DNA of 64,000 nt from Sphingobium yanoikuyae (GTDB lineage: Bacteria > Pseudomonadota > Alphaproteobacteria > Sphingomonadales > Sphingomonadaceae), in assembly GCF_013001025.1 (NCBI RefSeq), contig NZ_CP053021.1, forward strand, positions 2,001,501 to 2,065,500, read 5' to 3'. This document shows positions 1-9,367 of the stretch, one piece after another (the stretch's first letter is position 1; each line of letters begins with the position of its first letter). Under the pieces are notes generated by a model, which ran no database searches, was not told the origin of the DNA, and was given only the letters and a program-made list of their open reading frames with translations. Both the position numbers and the translations under genes were made by a program.

Positions 1-795
1 GTCCGCATTCTGATGCAGGCCGCGCACCTCATGGCCAAGCTGCAGGTTGAAATTGGGATTGCGGGTCAGCGCGTTGGTCAGCTGGGTCGTGATGACACCG
101 AAATTGACATCGGTGCCGAGCGGCATGAACGTCGCCGCCACCTTCTGCTTCGGGTCGCGCCCCTCCATCACCAGCGGCGCCCAGCGGCGAATCTGCGCCG
201 GATCCTGCGAATATTGCATGCCGTAGAAGAGCGGGTTCTTGACCAGCGCATCGCGGCGCTTGTGCAGATAGGCGATATTGTCGTCGCCCCAGACGAAGCT
301 CATATGCGGCGTCGCGTTGATGAAATCGGTCGGCTTGGGCAGACGGCCCTGCTTGACCTCATGCGACCAGAACTGGCGCGAAATCTCGAACTGCTCGGCG
401 ATGTCGACGGCCTTGTCGGTCGCGATCGATCCGTCATCCTTTTCCGGCGTGTAGTTCAACTCGGCAAAGCCCGAATGGCCGGTGCCGGCATTGTTCCAGC
501 CATTGGAGCTTTCCTGCGCGACCTTGTCCATCCGCTCGTAGATGTCGATCCGCCAGTCCGGCTCCATTTCCTGGAGATAGGTGGCCAGCGTCACGCCCAT
601 GATGCCGCCACCGATCACCAGCACGTCGACCGCCTGGTCATTGGCGGCCGCCTTGCCGGCGGGCGAGGCCATCGGACGGAACAGGAAGGCGGTGGCGGCA
701 ATCGCCAGCACCAGGAGGAGAATGGCGAGGGTAAGGAGGATCTTCTTGAACAGGGGCCGGCGACGCGGTGCCGCCGGACTGGAGGAGGATGTCAT
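1..795 (-). CDS. mqo: Malate:quinone oxidoreductase, 3' part cut by window edge
   Basis: Membrane-associated FAD enzyme that oxidises malate to oxaloacetate and passes electrons to quinone. The 265 visible residues begin with a basic stretch and one hydrophobic helix (about residues 19-41), then the Rossmann motif [10 protein letters not shown] at about 58-67, and Mqo-like blocks such as [14 protein letters not shown] and LNYTP. The N-terminal membrane anchor is longer than in many Mqo proteins. The ATG at 795 is the only suitable start seen, and its ribosome site is weak. The gene lies downstream of dctA and the porin gene on the same strand, with a 97-base gap, which suggests that imported malate is oxidised by this enzyme. 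The C-terminal half lies outside the window. Confidence 0.9.
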   Translation of the reverse strand, partial: MTSSSSPAAPRRRPLFKKILLTLAILLLVLAIAATAFLFRPMASPAGKAAANDQAVDVLVIGGGIMGVTLATYLQEMEPDWRIDIYERMDKVAQESSNGWNNAGTGHSGFAELNYTPEKDDGSIATDKAVDIAEQFEISRQFWSHEVKQGRLPKPTDFINATPHMSFVWGDDNIAYLHKRRDALVKNPLFYGMQYSQDPAQIRRWAPLVMEGRDPKQKVAATFMPLGTDVNFGVITTQLTNALTRNPNFNLQLGHEVRGLHQNAD

Positions 796-892
796 GATCG
801 TGGGTTCCAAATCTGCGTGGAAAGGGGCCGGGCGGCCGGATGCGCGTTCGCCAATCTTGTCCGTCAGGTCATGCGCACCACCCCATCCACCT

Positions 893-2374
893 TCAGAAAC
901 GGAAGCTCAGCCAGCCGGCCAGATAATCGCTGTTGCCATAGCCAGCACGGCTAAGCACCGGTCCTGCATCCAGATGCTCGTAGCGCCCGACAAAGGACAG
1001 GCGCGGCGTGATCGACCATGTGATCTGCGCACGGATGGATTCGCCGATCTTGTGACCGGGAACCGATTGGGTGCCGGCGAAGATCGACTTGTTGGCGCGA
1101 TAGACCGCATCATTTTCATCGGCGCGCCAGGCAAACTGATATTCCATCGTCGCCTTCACGCCCTTGAGCGGTGATATGGTCAGGCTGGGCGCCAGCGTCT
1201 TGAGGTTGGTCGGCGTCATGCACAGCTGGTAGCTGTAATAGATATTGTTGCCGAAGGGGGCGTAGGCGGCCTTCAGCGTACCGCCCTCGAACGTGCCGCC
1301 GCCGCTGGCATAATCGGCGTGGAAGCCGATGCGCGGCGCCATCGGCAGATCGCCGGGCAGCTTGTAGCTCTGGTTGAAGAAGAGCTGCCAGGCGCTGATG
1401 TCGCGACCGTCGAAATCGCCGAACTGGTGGTTGACGGTCCAGTCGAGATTGACCGGGCCGACCTCCCCCCACAGGCGCGCGCCGGCATAGAAGCGCTCGA
1501 CCCGGCCGGTCACGCCGCCCCAGAGCGCTTCGCTGGTGCGCAACCGCCAGAAGAAGGGATCGAGATAGAGCTCCGACCCGCCCAGCGCCTTTTCGGGCAA
1601 ACGGATGCCGGCGGTAAAACCGGAAAAGCGCCGCCCCTGCTCGACCTTGTCATCATCGATGCCACCATTGCCCAGCGCGGTCGGCTTGAAATCGAAGGCA
1701 TCGATGCGCAGCGATCCCGTCCGTGCCCAGGCCCGCACGCCGTTCAGCGCATAGCGGATCGTGTTGTTGTCGCGCTGCGACGTCAGCAGATTGGGGCCGT
1801 CGGTAAATTCCTGCCGCCCATAGCGCAGGCCAAGGTCCATGCCCGCAACCCGGCCCTTCAGTTCGGCGAAGGACTGGAGCAGCACCAGATCATTGCGCAG
1901 CGATCCCGACGGCGTGCCGATATTGTCACCGGACATGCCGCCATGGGCGATCTCGCCATAGAAGCGCAGATGTGGTCCGACATGCAGGTCGGCGCCACCG
2001 ACCAGCCGGTTGATGTCCTGCCGCTGGCTGCCGACGTTCCGCAGATTGAGGTTGGTGGTGTAGTTGACCCGCACCCGCGCCTCGCCGCTGAGCGTCAGAT
2101 AGATGTCGCCATCCTCATCCAGCGGCAGATATTTGAGGCGATCGAACAGGTCGTCGCGCTGTGCGGGATCGGCCTTGCTGCGCCAGTCCTCCGCCCAGCG
2201 CGACAGGGCGTAGCCGCCCGATACCGCGCCTTCGCCGACAGCATCGGCGGGATAGAGGCTGACGGGCTCAGCGGGCATGTCGTCGGCCCATGCGGGGTGG
2301 GCGAACAGGGCGGCCAGGGTGAGAGCGGAGACGGCGACGGGGCGGCGCACGGCCGCGCAGGAGAAACGAACCAT
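893..2374 (-). CDS. Outer-membrane beta-barrel porin, alginate-export (AlgE-like) family
   Basis: 493 residues with a signal peptide (about 1-30, cleavage after AWA) and a barrel that ends in a C-terminal Phe (WLSFRF), the usual signal for outer-membrane insertion. The sequence is rich in alternating beta-strand patterns with Arg- and Asp-lined strands, as in the family named after Pseudomonas AlgE. No alginate genes are nearby. The gene starts 12 bases after the dctA stop, and its GAGG ribosome site lies over that stop codon, so the two are probably translated from one message. By context I infer a channel that lets dicarboxylates or related organic acids cross the outer membrane. The family assignment is firm; the substrate is a guess. 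Confidence 0.85.
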   Translation of the reverse strand: MVRFSCAAVRRPVAVSALTLAALFAHPAWADDMPAEPVSLYPADAVGEGAVSGGYALSRWAEDWRSKADPAQRDDLFDRLKYLPLDEDGDIYLTLSGEARVRVNYTTNLNLRNVGSQRQDINRLVGGADLHVGPHLRFYGEIAHGGMSGDNIGTPSGSLRNDLVLLQSFAELKGRVAGMDLGLRYGRQEFTDGPNLLTSQRDNNTIRYALNGVRAWARTGSLRIDAFDFKPTALGNGGIDDDKVEQGRRFSGFTAGIRLPEKALGGSELYLDPFFWRLRTSEALWGGVTGRVERFYAGARLWGEVGPVNLDWTVNHQFGDFDGRDISAWQLFFNQSYKLPGDLPMAPRIGFHADYASGGGTFEGGTLKAAYAPFGNNIYYSYQLCMTPTNLKTLAPSLTISPLKGVKATMEYQFAWRADENDAVYRANKSIFAGTQSVPGHKIGESIRAQITWSITPRLSFVGRYEHLDAGPVLSRAGYGNSDYLAGWLSFRF

Positions 2375-2386
2375 GGTGGCTGCGCC

Positions 2387-3727
2387 TCATTCCGCCGGTA
2401 CGGCGTTGGCGAGCGCGGGCTCGGCTGGCGATGGCGCCCCGCCATCCCCCCGCATCGCGGCCTGCAACTGCGTCCGGTCCAACTTCCCTTCCCAGCGCGA
2501 CACGACGATCGTCGCCACCGCATTGCCGATGAAGTTGGTGAGGCTGCGGCATTCGCTCATGAAGCGGTCGACGCCCAGGATCAGGGCCATGCCGGCGACC
2601 GGCACGGATGGGACGATGGAGAGGGTCGCCGCCAGCGTGATGAAGCCTGCACCGGTCACGCCCGCCGCGCCCTTGGACGAGAGCATGGCGACGCCCAGCA
2701 ACAGGATCTGATCGCCGATCGACAGGTCGACACCGGTAGCCTGCGCGATGAACAGCGCGGCCAGCGTCATGTAGATATTGGTGCCGTCGAGGTTGAAGCT
2801 GTAGCCGGTCGGCACGACCAGGCCGACGATCGACTTGGGGCAGCCCGCCCGCTCCATCTTCTCGATCAGCGCCGGCAGCGCGCTTTCCGACGAGGAGGTG
2901 CCCAGCACCAGCAGCAATTCGGTCTTCAGGTAGCGGATCAGGCCGAAGATCGAAAAACCGGCGGCACGGGCAACGAGGCCCAGGATCACGACCACGAACA
3001 GCGCCGAAGTGAGGTAGAAGGTGCCGACCAGGAAGGCGAGATTGGCGAGCGTGCCGACGCCATATTTGCCGATGGTGAAGGCCATGGCGCCGAACGCACC
3101 CACGGGCGCGGCCTTCATGACAATGGCGACCAGCTTGAACACGGCGGTCGAGACATCTTCGAGCAGGTCGAGCACGCGCGCGCCGCGATCACCGACCAGC
3201 GCCAGAGCGACACCGAACAGGATCGCGACGAACAGCACCTGAAGGATATTGCCGCTGACGAAGGCGGACAGGAAACTGTCGGGAATGATGCCGGTGAGGA
3301 AGCCGGTCAGCGTGCTGTCATGCGCCTTCTGCGCATATTCGCTGACCTTGCTGGCGTCGAGCGTGGCGGGGTCGATGTTGAGGCCCGCGCCCGGCTGCAC
3401 CACATTGGCGACGATCATGCCGACGACCAGCGCCAGGGTGGAGAAGAAGAGGAAATAGGCGAAGGCCTTGCCCGCGACCCTGCCGACGCTGGCAATGTCG
3501 CGCATGCCGGCAATGCCGGTGACGATCGTCAGGAAGATGACCGGGGCGATGACCATCTTCACCGCCTTGATGAAGGCGTCGCCGACCGGCTTCATCGCCT
3601 CCCCCAGATGCGGCGCAAAATGGCCGAGCGCCACGCCTGCGATGATCGCCAGCAGCACCTGCGCATAGAGATGGAGATACCAGGGACGCCGGGCGACCGG
3701 CGTGTCGGGGAAATCGGAAATCTGCAT
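2387..3727 (-). CDS. dctA: C4-dicarboxylate/proton (cation) symporter DctA
   Basis: 446-residue inner-membrane symporter of the DAACS family, which imports succinate, fumarate and malate. Family signatures are present: [14 protein letters not shown] in the re-entrant region, [10 protein letters not shown] in a transmembrane segment, and [13 protein letters not shown] in the second re-entrant loop. About eight hydrophobic helices are seen. I chose the ATG at 3727 (MQISDFPD). A TTG at 3754 is in frame and has a purine-rich GGGAAGG ahead of it, so a protein nine residues longer is possible. The gene is divergent from dctBD, with a 256-base shared regulatory region that holds a perfect inverted repeat, and it leads the transcription unit dctA-porin-mqo. 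Confidence 0.93.
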   Translation of the reverse strand: MQISDFPDTPVARRPWYLHLYAQVLLAIIAGVALGHFAPHLGEAMKPVGDAFIKAVKMVIAPVIFLTIVTGIAGMRDIASVGRVAGKAFAYFLFFSTLALVVGMIVANVVQPGAGLNIDPATLDASKVSEYAQKAHDSTLTGFLTGIIPDSFLSAFVSGNILQVLFVAILFGVALALVGDRGARVLDLLEDVSTAVFKLVAIVMKAAPVGAFGAMAFTIGKYGVGTLANLAFLVGTFYLTSALFVVVILGLVARAAGFSIFGLIRYLKTELLLVLGTSSSESALPALIEKMERAGCPKSIVGLVVPTGYSFNLDGTNIYMTLAALFIAQATGVDLSIGDQILLLGVAMLSSKGAAGVTGAGFITLAATLSIVPSVPVAGMALILGVDRFMSECRSLTNFIGNAVATIVVSRWEGKLDRTQLQAAMRGDGGAPSPAEPALANAVPAE

Positions 3728-3934
3728 GACAGTTATCTTTCTGGCCCTCGCCAAAAGCCTTCCCGCCTTCTTGGTTGGGCGGGTCGGGAATTGAGGTGGC
3801 CAGTATCGAGCTGTCAGCCATGCGCGACAAATTGTAGGAGGAATGAAATTAAATCATTATAATTCAGTGCAGTAATAAACTTTTCACGTCTGCCGCCAAT
3901 TTATCTAGTGCATATATTTGCCCAAAAATATCGC

Positions 3935-3960
3935 GCAATGTGCAGAAATTTGCACATTGC
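3935..3960. promoter_or_regulatory. Perfect inverted repeat between dctA and dctB, likely DctD operator
   Basis: Two 10-base arms, GCAATGTGCA and TGCACATTGC, are exact reverse complements separated by GAAATT. The core TGTGCA/TGCACA resembles the TGTGC...GCACA pattern I recall for DctD sites upstream of rhizobial dctA, but I cannot check that here. It lies 24 bases before the dctB start and 207 bases before the dctA start, so it could serve both directions. Confidence 0.6.
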
Positions 3961-3983
3961 TTACCGGCGCGATATGCAGGGCT

Positions 3984-5741
3984 ATGGACGGCGCCCGCTT
4001 CCCGAATCGCATCCTGTGGATCGCCCTGTTCCTGGGCGTGGCTAGCGGTCTGCTCTGGCTGTCGGGCGAGGTTGCCGAGCGCAATGCCATTGCCCGCTTG
4101 AGTGCGGAGACGCGCGGCGCCGCGATCCTGCGGCAGGCCTATCTCAAGAGCGAGATCGAGCGGTTCAGGCTGTTGCCCATTGCCCTGTCCGACGATAGCG
4201 ATCTGGTCGCGGGCCTGACCGGATCGCAGACCGCCCTGCGGGCGCTGGACCGCAAGCTGCAGGCGCTCGCCCGCACCACCGGCGCGGCGCAAATCTATGT
4301 GCTCGACGCATCCGGGCGCACCGTCGCATCGAGCAACTGGGGCAGCGAGCGCAGCTTTGTCGGCCAGGACTATTCCTTCCGCAATTATTTCAAGCTCGCC
4401 GCCGCCCATGGATCGGGCGCGCAATTCGCCCTCGGCACGATCAGTGAACGGCCCGGCATGTATCTGTCGCGGCGATCGCGCGGCGGCGGCTATGTCGTGG
4501 TGAAGCTGGAATTTGACGGGATCGAGCAGCAGTGGGCGCGGCTGGGCGAAATCACCTTCATCACCAGTCGCGAGGGCATCATCCTGATCACCAGCCGCCC
4601 CGACTGGCGCTTCACCACCATCCATCCGCTGTCGGCGCAGGCCAAGCAGCGCTTTCGCGCCGAATTGCAGTCCGGCCGCGGCTCACTGCTGCCGGTGCCG
4701 CTCAGGGGCATGGGCGATGCCGATGGCCGGCAGATCGTCAGCCCCGCCGACGAACCGCGTCGCCGCCTGCTGTGGCAATCGGTCGCGGCCGGCGAACCGG
4801 GCTGGCAGCTCAACATGCTGACGCCGCTGCATGGCGTGGAAAGCTTCGTGCGCACGGTGCGGCTGGCGACCCTGCTGCTGCTGCTGCTGCTCGCCGGCGG
4901 CATCTGGATATTGCGCGAGCGTGCCCATCGCCGCGCCGAACGGGCCGCCATGGCCGCCGCCCGCACCAGCGAACTGGAGGCGATGGTGACGGACCGTACC
5001 CGCGAACTTCGCCGCGAGATGGAGGAGCGCGCCGCCAGCGAGACGCGCGCCGACACGCTGCGCGAAGGGCTGCGCCAGGCCAATCGCCTGGCATCGCTGG
5101 GCCAGATCACCGCCGGCATCGCCCATGAAACCGCCCAGCCCGTCGCCGCGATCCGCAGCTATGCCGCCAATGGGCGGTTGTTGATCGAGCGCGGCGACAG
5201 CGAGGCTGCGGCCGAGAATATGGCGGCGATCGAGCGCCTGACCGACCGGATTGGCAAGGTCACGGCCGAACTGCGCGGATTTTCGCGCAAGGCGACCGGC
5301 ACGATCACCACCATCCCGCTGGCCGGGCCGATCGAGGGCAGTGTGCTGATCCTCAAATCGCGGCTCGCGCGGGTCGACCTGCACCTGCCGGACCTGCCGG
5401 ACGATCTGCGCGTCATGGCCGACACGATCCGGCTGGAACAGGTGCTGGTCAATCTGCTGCAAAATGCGCTGGAAGCACTGGAGGGCGTGGCCGCGCCCGC
5501 CATCCGCCTGTCGGTCGCGCTCGATGCGGAGACGGTGCTGTTGTCGGTGATCGACAATGGGCCGGGCATCGATCCGTCGGTGCAGGGCCAGCTTTTCACG
5601 CCCTTCGTCACCAGCCGCCCGTCGGGCCTGGGGCTCGGCCTTGTCATCGCCAGCGACATCATGGCTGACATGGGCGGATCGCTGTTCCTGCTGCCCAGTG
5701 AGGCCGGCGCCCATTTCCAACTGAGTTTGAAACGCGCATGA
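3984..5741 (+). CDS. dctB: C4-dicarboxylate sensor histidine kinase DctB
   Basis: 585-residue membrane sensor kinase. Two transmembrane helices (about 9-27 and 292-310) flank a periplasmic sensory region of the PDC type with a FVGQDYSFRNYF block. A short coiled linker leads to the kinase core. The phosphoacceptor H-box reads GIAHETAQPVAAIRSY (His near 381), close to the DctB type AHE-x-x-QP. The N box (LVNLLQNALEAL), G1 (DNGPGID) and G2 (GLGLGLVIA) follow. I start at ATG 3984, because an upstream in-frame start would translate through the inverted repeat and lacks the hydrophobic N-terminus. The stop overlaps the dctD start by four bases (ATGA), so the pair is coupled. Confidence 0.9.
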   Translation: MDGARFPNRILWIALFLGVASGLLWLSGEVAERNAIARLSAETRGAAILRQAYLKSEIERFRLLPIALSDDSDLVAGLTGSQTALRALDRKLQALARTTGAAQIYVLDASGRTVASSNWGSERSFVGQDYSFRNYFKLAAAHGSGAQFALGTISERPGMYLSRRSRGGGYVVVKLEFDGIEQQWARLGEITFITSREGIILITSRPDWRFTTIHPLSAQAKQRFRAELQSGRGSLLPVPLRGMGDADGRQIVSPADEPRRRLLWQSVAAGEPGWQLNMLTPLHGVESFVRTVRLATLLLLLLLAGGIWILRERAHRRAERAAMAAARTSELEAMVTDRTRELRREMEERAASETRADTLREGLRQANRLASLGQITAGIAHETAQPVAAIRSYAANGRLLIERGDSEAAAENMAAIERLTDRIGKVTAELRGFSRKATGTITTIPLAGPIEGSVLILKSRLARVDLHLPDLPDDLRVMADTIRLEQVLVNLLQNALEALEGVAAPAIRLSVALDAETVLLSVIDNGPGIDPSVQGQLFTPFVTSRPSGLGLGLVIASDIMADMGGSLFLLPSEAGAHFQLSLKRA

Positions 5742-7054
5742 CCGACATGCCCCCCCGTCCGATTGCCCTGGTCGACGATGATGACGACCTGCGCGCCGCC
5801 ATGGCGCAGACACTGACGCTGGCGGGCCATGAGGTGTGCGCCTTCGCCCGCGCCGCCGACGCGCTGGCGGCGATCAAGGCGGATTTTCCCGGCGTCGTGG
5901 TCAGCGACGTGCGGATGCCGCACATGTCGGGCATCGACCTGTTCCGGGCGCTCCATGCCCGCGACGCGGAACTGCCGGTGATCCTGGTCACCGGCCATGG
6001 CGATGTGCCAATGGCGGTGGATGCACTGAAGGCCGGCGCATGGGATTTCCTCACCAAGCCCTTTGATCCCGACGCTTTGCTGGCATCGGTCGCGCGGGCG
6101 AGCGAGAAGAGGCTGCTGGTGATCGAGAATCGCCGCCTGCGCGCGATGGTCGATACCGCCGTCGCCTCCCCGCTGATCGGCCATTCCCCGGCGATCGAGC
6201 GGCTGCGCGACATGGTGGCGACCCTGGCCGACACCAATATCGACATATTGGTCGAGGGCGAGACCGGCACCGGCAAGGAACTGGTCGCGCGCATGATCCA
6301 TCAGCGCAGCCGCCGCGCCAGCGCTCAGTTCGTCAGCATCGCCTGCGCCGCGGTGCCGGATTCGATCGCCGAGACCAGCCTGCATGGCGAAAGCCTGGCC
6401 GGGCGCGCGCCGCTCGAAGGCCGGCTGGCCCGCGCGCATCAGGGCACCTTGTTCCTGGACGATGTCGACCAGTCGGGCCCGGCGCTGCAGGCGCATCTGA
6501 TCCAGTTTCTGGAGGATCGACTGGTCCGCCCGGTCGGCGCGCGCGAACCCCAGCCGGTGGACCTGCGCGTGATCGGCTGCATGACGCCGCAGGGCCAGGC
6601 GGGGACGATCCAGCCGGCCCTGCTCTATCGGCTGGCGGCGGTGCGGCTGCACATCCCGCCGCTGCGCGAACGGCGCGAGGATATTCCGCTGATCTTCGCC
6701 CATCTGCTCGACGCCGCCGCCCGCCGCTTTCGCCGCGCGGTGCCGCCGGTCAGCCGGGCGGTACTGGCCCATCTTCTGGACCATGACTGGCCCGGCAATG
6801 TCCATGAACTGGGGCGGCTGGCCGAACGGCTGGCGCTGGGCCTGGAGCAGGAACCCGTTGCCGATGGCGCGACGCTGCCGCTCGACGCGCGCATGGACGC
6901 GTTCGAGCGCATGGCGATCATCGAGGCGATCCACGCGACCGGCGGCGACATGGGCCAGGCGATCGAGCGCCTCGGCCTGCCGCGCAAGACCTTCTACTAT
7001 CGGGTCCGGCGGCTGGGCATCGACCTGCGGAAATTGCGCGGGCTGGATGGATAG
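5738..7054 (+). CDS. dctD: DctD-like response regulator with AAA+ domain lacking the GAFTGA loop
   Basis: 438 residues in the order receiver, AAA+, Fis-type helix-turn-helix. The receiver has the acidic pocket (DDDDD), phospho-Asp near 57 (SDVRMP) and Lys near 107 (LTKPF). The ATPase has Walker A GETGTGKE (174-181) and Walker B GTLFLDDVD (236-244). The C-terminus (AIERLGLPRKTFYYRVRRLG) is a Fis helix-turn-helix. Between the Walker motifs, residues about 211-232 (SLHGESLAGRAPLEGRLARA) replace the usual ELFGH-x5-GAFTGA segment; the sigma-54 contact motif is missing and the loop is shorter. It should still bind DNA and respond to DctB, but probably works through another sigma factor or as a repressor. 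Confidence 0.88.
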   Translation: MTDMPPRPIALVDDDDDLRAAMAQTLTLAGHEVCAFARAADALAAIKADFPGVVVSDVRMPHMSGIDLFRALHARDAELPVILVTGHGDVPMAVDALKAGAWDFLTKPFDPDALLASVARASEKRLLVIENRRLRAMVDTAVASPLIGHSPAIERLRDMVATLADTNIDILVEGETGTGKELVARMIHQRSRRASAQFVSIACAAVPDSIAETSLHGESLAGRAPLEGRLARAHQGTLFLDDVDQSGPALQAHLIQFLEDRLVRPVGAREPQPVDLRVIGCMTPQGQAGTIQPALLYRLAAVRLHIPPLRERREDIPLIFAHLLDAAARRFRRAVPPVSRAVLAHLLDHDWPGNVHELGRLAERLALGLEQEPVADGATLPLDARMDAFERMAIIEAIHATGGDMGQAIERLGLPRKTFYYRVRRLGIDLRKLRGLDG

Positions 7055-7089
7055 GGCGCCAGCCACATGACAGAAATGTAATGTTTGAT

Positions 7090-7101
7090 ATGTTGTAACA
7101 T
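7090..7101. promoter_or_regulatory. Putative Zur box upstream of ZnuD-like receptor
   Basis: ATGTT-GT-AACAT, a palindrome with exact 5-base arms in an AT-rich stretch 103 bases before the receptor start. It matches the ATGTTATAACAT core I recall for alphaproteobacterial Zur operators. The assignment rests on this match and on the identity of the downstream gene. Confidence 0.55.
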
Positions 7102-7203
7102 CATGGACATGTTTTTAGAGAGGCGAGGCAGCCTCCAGCGCGACCGAGCAGGGCGTGGAGGTCAGAATAATGTCGCTCCATCCACCTCGGGGGATCCAAG
7201 TCC

Positions 7204-9324
7204 ATGCAATTCCAGTTTCTCGCCGGCTGCGCGCTTGCCGTTCTCGGCATTTCGACGGCCGCCCATGCGCAAACCGCATCGGATGACGCCGCCGACGGCT
7301 ATCATCAGGCGGCCCGTTCCGACATCATCGTCACCGGCATATTGCCGACCCGCCGCCAGGACATGCTGTCCAGCGTCGCCGTGGTCGAAGGCAAGGATCT
7401 GACCCAGGCGATCCGCCCATCGATCGGCGAGACGCTGGAACATCAGCCGGGCGTATCCGCCACCTCCTTCGGCCCCAGTGCCTCGCGCCCGGTGCTGCGC
7501 GGCCTGCAGGGCGAACGCGTCAAGATGCTGACCAACAGCCTGTCGACCGTCGACGTGTCCAACACCTCGGTCGATCATGCCGTCGTCGTCAATCCGCTGC
7601 TTGCCGAACGGATCGAGGTGCTGCGCGGGCCGCAGTCGCTGCTCTATGGATCTTCAGCGATCGGTGGCGTGGTCAACGTCATCGACAAGCGTATCCCCAC
7701 GGCTATCCCGGATGAGCCGGTCCATGTCGATGCGATCGGCACCTATGGTTCGGCCGCGGACGAGCGTTCGGGCGCGGCCTCGGTCGATGTCCCGCTGTCG
7801 GGCGGCTGGGTTGCCCATGCCGATGGCAGCTATCTCAAGAGTGACGATGTCCGCATCGGCGGCCATGCGCTGACGCCAGCACTGCGTGCCAAAGCGCTGG
7901 CATCGAGCCTGCTCCCCGCCGAACCGGCGGAAGAAGGCGAGGAAGCGATCGACTTTGCCGGCAATGCCGCGGTCAAGGGCAAGCTGCCCAATTCGGCGGC
8001 CAAGACCTGGACCGCCGGCGGCGGCATCGCCTATATCGGCGACACCGGCAATATCGGCATTTCCTACGACCATTATGACAGCCTTTATGGCGTGCCGATC
8101 CGCTTCGCGACCCAGCCGGGCGACGAGCAGGAAGCCCCGCGCCTCAGCATGAAGCAGGACAGCGTCAACCTACGCGCCGAAGTGAATGGCGACGGCAATG
8201 TGCTGGACAAGGTTTCGCTGCGTCTGGGCTATGCGGACTATACCCATGCCGAGCTGGAGGAAGATGGTTCGGTCGGCACCGCCTTCTTCAGCAAGGGCAT
8301 GGAAGCCAGGCTGGAACTGACCCAGACCAAGCATGGCGCCTGGCGCGGCGCGACCGGCGTGCAACTGTTCAACCGCGACTTCAACGTGATCGGCGAGGAA
8401 GCCTTCCTGCCGAAAAACTCGACCACGCAGGTCGGCGTCTTCACCTTGCAGCAGCTCGATTATGGCGCGCTCAAGTTCGAGCTCGGCGGTCGCTACGAAC
8501 ATACCAGCCTGACTGCCAATCCGCTTGAGGATCAGGAGCAGTTCTTCGCCGGCAAGCGCAGCTTCGACGCCTTCTCCGGCTCGGTCGGTGCCTCCTATGG
8601 CCTGACCGACAGCTGGCGCATCGGCCTCAACCTGTCGCACACCGAACGCGCGCCGGCGGCTGAAGAATTGTTCGCCAACGGTCCCCATGCCGGCACCCAG
8701 GCCTATGAGGTCGGCAATCCCGACTTCAATCTGGAAAAGGCCAACAGCGTCGAGGCCATCCTGCGCGGCAGCGGCGACAATTACAGCTTCGAGGCGTCGG
8801 CCTATCACACCTGGTTCTCGAACTTCATCTATGAGGATCTGACCGGCGAGGAAGAAGATGGCCTGCCCGTCTATGCGTTCAACCAGGCGGACGCCCGCTA
8901 TTATGGCTTCGAGGTGCAGGGATCGCTGACCCTGGCCAAGCTGGGCGACGGCAAGATCGTCGCTGATGGCCTGGCCGACTATGTCCATGCCAATGTGAAG
9001 AGCGTCGGGCCGGCGCCGCGCATTCCTCCGCTCCGTCTGCTCGGTGGCCTGGCCTATCAGGCGACCAAGTTCGACCTGCGCGGCGAAGTCGAGCGTGTCA
9101 GCAAGCAGGACCGGGTCGCCGAGTTCGAGACCACGACGCCCGGCTACACCATGGTCAATGCCGAGTTGAATGTTCGCCCCTGGGGCAAGGAACGTCCGCT
9201 CAGCTTCGCCCTGTCGGCCAACAACATCTTCGATGTGGTCGCCCGCCGGGCCTCGTCCTTCCTCAAGGACTATGCCCCGCTCACCGGCCGCGACATCCGC
9301 GTGACCGCGCGGGTCAGTTTCTGA
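7204..9324 (+). CDS. znuD: TonB-dependent outer-membrane receptor, ZnuD-like (zinc)
   Basis: 706 residues: signal peptide (about 1-23, ending AHAQ), a TonB-box-like SDIIVTG, then a plug with the blocks GETLEHQPGVSATSFG, RPVLRGLQGERV and VLRGPQSLLYGSSAIGGVVNVID, and a 22-strand-type barrel ending in ARVSF. The plug motifs and overall length fit the ZnuD family that imports zinc across the outer membrane under zinc limitation. An acidic run (EPAEEGEEAIDF) lies in an early extracellular loop region. The Zur-type palindrome 103 bases upstream supports zinc. A heme or other metal substrate is the main alternative, since ZnuD-like proteins have also been tied to heme. Confidence 0.82.
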   Translation: MQFQFLAGCALAVLGISTAAHAQTASDDAADGYHQAARSDIIVTGILPTRRQDMLSSVAVVEGKDLTQAIRPSIGETLEHQPGVSATSFGPSASRPVLRGLQGERVKMLTNSLSTVDVSNTSVDHAVVVNPLLAERIEVLRGPQSLLYGSSAIGGVVNVIDKRIPTAIPDEPVHVDAIGTYGSAADERSGAASVDVPLSGGWVAHADGSYLKSDDVRIGGHALTPALRAKALASSLLPAEPAEEGEEAIDFAGNAAVKGKLPNSAAKTWTAGGGIAYIGDTGNIGISYDHYDSLYGVPIRFATQPGDEQEAPRLSMKQDSVNLRAEVNGDGNVLDKVSLRLGYADYTHAELEEDGSVGTAFFSKGMEARLELTQTKHGAWRGATGVQLFNRDFNVIGEEAFLPKNSTTQVGVFTLQQLDYGALKFELGGRYEHTSLTANPLEDQEQFFAGKRSFDAFSGSVGASYGLTDSWRIGLNLSHTERAPAAEELFANGPHAGTQAYEVGNPDFNLEKANSVEAILRGSGDNYSFEASAYHTWFSNFIYEDLTGEEEDGLPVYAFNQADARYYGFEVQGSLTLAKLGDGKIVADGLADYVHANVKSVGPAPRIPPLRLLGGLAYQATKFDLRGEVERVSKQDRVAEFETTTPGYTMVNAELNVRPWGKERPLSFALSANNIFDVVARRASSFLKDYAPLTGRDIRVTARVSF

Positions 9325-9330
9325 TTTGGA

Positions 9331-9361
9331 TGAACCGGGGCGGGTCGACCGCCCCGGTTCA
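9331..9361. terminator. Bidirectional hairpin terminator
   Basis: A perfect 13-base stem (TGAACCGGGGCGG and its complement) with a 5-base loop lies between the convergent receptor and M14 peptidase genes. There is no clear T-run on either side. Confidence 0.75.
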
Positions 9362-9367
9362 TCGGGC

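Noticed and set aside
1319..3862. Very long open frame on the plus strand antisense to the porin and dctA
   Set aside because: It is rich in Arg, His and Gly with no domain, and it mirrors two well-supported genes. GC-rich third codon positions create such frames. The same applies to 30523-32622, 33972-36161 and 36775-38424.
3909..3925. Sigma-54-like -24/-12 element upstream of dctA on the minus strand (TTGGGC...ATGCA)
   Set aside because: The GG-N10-GC spacing is right but the CAC and TTGC parts do not match, and the cognate DctD lacks GAFTGA.
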